From positions 809,001 to 873,000 of the forward strand of contig JAZGTN010000210.1 in NCBI GenBank assembly GCA_037783415.1: a stretch of DNA of 64,000 bases. Reading direction: 5' to 3'. Shown piece by piece: positions 62,550-64,000 of the stretch. A program made the translations under genes and the position numbers. Position 1 is the stretch's first letter. Every line of letters begins with the position of its first letter. The notes beneath the pieces were generated by a model. That model did no database searches and had not been told where the DNA came from. It worked only from the letters and a program-made list of their open reading frames with translations. This stretch comes from Leptasterias polaris (lineage: Eukaryota > Echinodermata > Asteroidea > Forcipulatida > Asteriidae).

Positions 62550-63421
62550 GCAAAGGCAAGGGTGCAAAGGCAAGGGTGCAACTAGGCAAGTAGGATGCAA
62601 AAGCAAGGGTGCAAAGGCAAGGGTGCAAAGGCAAGGGTGCAACATAGGCAAGTAGGATGCAAAGGCAAGGGTGCAACATAGGCAAGTAGGATGCAAAGGC
62701 AAGGGTGCAAAGGCAAGGGTGCAAAGGCAAGGGTGCAAAGGCAAGGGTGCAAAGGCAAGGGTGCAAAGGCAAGGGTGCAAAGGCAAGGGTGCAAAGGCAA
62801 GGGTGCAAAGGCAAGGGTGTAAAGGCAAATGTACAACTAGGCAAGTAGGGTGTAAAGGCAAGGGTGCAAAGGCAAGGGTGCAAAGGCAAGGGTGCAACAT
62901 AGGCAAGTAGGATGCAAAAGCAAGGGTGCAAAGGCAAGGGTGCAAAGGCAAGGGTGCAAAGGCAAGGGTGCAAAGGCAAGGGTGCAAAGGCAAGGGTGCA
63001 AAGGCAAGGGTGCAAAGGCAAGGGTGCAAAGGCAAGGGTGCAAAGGCAAGGGTGCAAAGGCAAGGGTGCAAAGGCAAGGGTGCAAAGGCAAGGGTGCAAA
63101 GGCAAGGGTGCAAAGGCAAATGTACAACTAGGCAAGTAGGGTGTAAAGGCAAGGGTGCAAAGGCAAGTAGGGTGCAAAGGCAAGGGTGCAAAGGGTGCAA
63201 CTAGGCAAGTAGGGTGCAAAGGCAAGGGTGCAAAGGGTGCAACTAGGCAAGTAGGGTGCAAAGGCAAGGGTGCAACTACATGTAAGCAAGTAGGGTGCAA
63301 AGGCAAGGGTGTAAAGGCAAAAGTGCAAAGGGAAGTAGGGTGCAAAGGCAAGGGTGATAAGGCAAGCAAACTACAAAGGCAAGGGTGCAAAGACAAGGGC
63401 AAGGGTGCAAAGGCAAGGGTG
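62550..63421 (+). repeat. 14-bp minisatellite GCAAAGGCAAGGGT with higher-order variants
   Basis: Long pure runs of GCAAAGGCAAGGGT (about 62690-62820 and 62920-63118) alternate with AACTAGGCAAGTAGGGTGTA or AACATAGGCAAGTAGGATGC spacers. No unit contains a stop in any frame, so open frames of up to 316 codons (LPLHPCLCTLAFAP-like on minus, KGKGAKARVQRQGC-like on plus) cross it. They are not genes. Confidence 0.95.
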
Positions 63422-64000
63422 CCTGGCATGCTGACTGTATACAGTACATAACAGCAGTCCTCATACATTATTGTACAGTACGTGTAAATGCACAGTACTC
63501 ATACGGAAACCCATCTCTACCCACATCAATGACTTTCCAGTTTGATTTAATTTAGAAGGACGATTTGCCATGAGCCTACAAGCAGATATATCATGATAAA
63601 TCTAAAAATAGATGTTAAGGAGTTGACAGGTACACATTAATAAGTGGGCAACGTTCCCACGGGAGAACCAGGTGCGGCTACTCAAGTGACTTTTAATAAC
63701 ATGTCTTGCCTACAGTCATCTCAAGTGGATTATTGGCTTCATCTCAGCAATATTACAATCACGGTCAATGCCCTAAATGATCAAACTTGATTATTTCCCA
63801 ATCACCTCATGCATGACTTGCCACCGACCCACATCTAGTACTTCTTTCTACTTTGCATTATTTTTAATAAAGAAATTACGTCCGTTGATGCGAAAATATC
63901 AATGTTATTTTTTTGTTTCGGGGAAGTTGGTATCATAGTGAAAATACTGGATGTAAAGTTACAATGGTGCAGTTTAGAAAGAAATAGCTTGATTTGGACG

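Larger units (their letters stand above)
43946..64000. other. 20-kb region upstream of the recognised EVA1C exons
   Basis: This is either intergenic or a long 5' intron of EVA1C. No exon of a known gene is recognisable. Contents are repeats, two LINE remnants and minisatellites, listed individually. Stretches at 55650-56640, 57100-58780 and 59230-60080 have no feature that I can name, apart from poly(G) or poly(C) runs, a CAACCAGGC x3 run at 58216-58245 and a repeated CCCAGTCCAGATGGTCGAGT segment (59338, 59466). No first exon with a phase-1 donor could be chosen with confidence. Confidence 0.5.

Noticed and set aside
62472..63468. Overlapping open frames of 79-316 codons on both strands
   Set aside because: They are produced by a 14-bp repeat lacking stops in every frame. 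The product is a monotonous 14-residue repeat with no start context or splice signals.

Overview
This window is animal (metazoan) nuclear DNA. It is AT-rich, its genes are split by GT-AG introns of 0.4 to 15 kb, and most of the non-coding sequence consists of interspersed repeats: short inverted-repeat elements, tRNA-derived SINE-like units, minisatellites and long poly(G)/poly(C) runs. The two host genes and the repeat types suggest a marine invertebrate deuterostome, probably an echinoderm and possibly a sea star. The gene content supports a ciliated animal. The echinoderm assignment is an inference from the look of the repeats, not a proof.

Two genes can be supported by translation plus splice sites. 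At the left edge (39-1678, plus strand) are the last three coding exons of a CFAP298 (C21orf59/Kurly) orthologue, a protein needed for dynein-arm assembly and ciliary motility. Facing it on the minus strand (9434 to about 43945) is a seven-exon EVA1C/EVA-1 orthologue. It encodes two SUEL-type galactose-binding lectin domains, a linker, one transmembrane helix and a short cytoplasmic tail, giving about 422 residues if a local ATG is the start. Every exon junction keeps the reading frame. As I recall the human map, EVA1C and CFAP298 also lie close together and convergent on chromosome 21q22, so the pair looks like old conserved linkage.

Region by region: 1-1678 is the CFAP298 3' part. 1679-9433 is the convergent intergenic region, with tRNA-Leu-like SINEs, inverted-repeat elements and an ATTGG-rich degenerate array. 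9434-43945 is the EVA1C gene, about 34.5 kb, nearly all intron, with many nested insertions. A 670-bp stretch near 19 kb holds eight copies of TGACGTCA, and a 33-bp minisatellite at 42.5-43.5 kb is split by a tRNA-containing insertion. 43946-64000 is 5' of the last recognised EVA1C exon. I recognise no host exon there, only LINE remnants, a three-element nested insertion (51.9-53.6 kb), a perfect 7 x 50 bp array (61.3-61.6 kb) and a 14-bp minisatellite (62.55-63.42 kb).

I found no operon, CRISPR array, complete autonomous transposon or convincing functional tRNA gene. The best candidates for something undescribed are the nested inverted-repeat elements whose termini and target duplications can be read directly, two exon-like islands inside repeats (22.2 kb and 48.7 kb), and the clustered CRE-like octamers.
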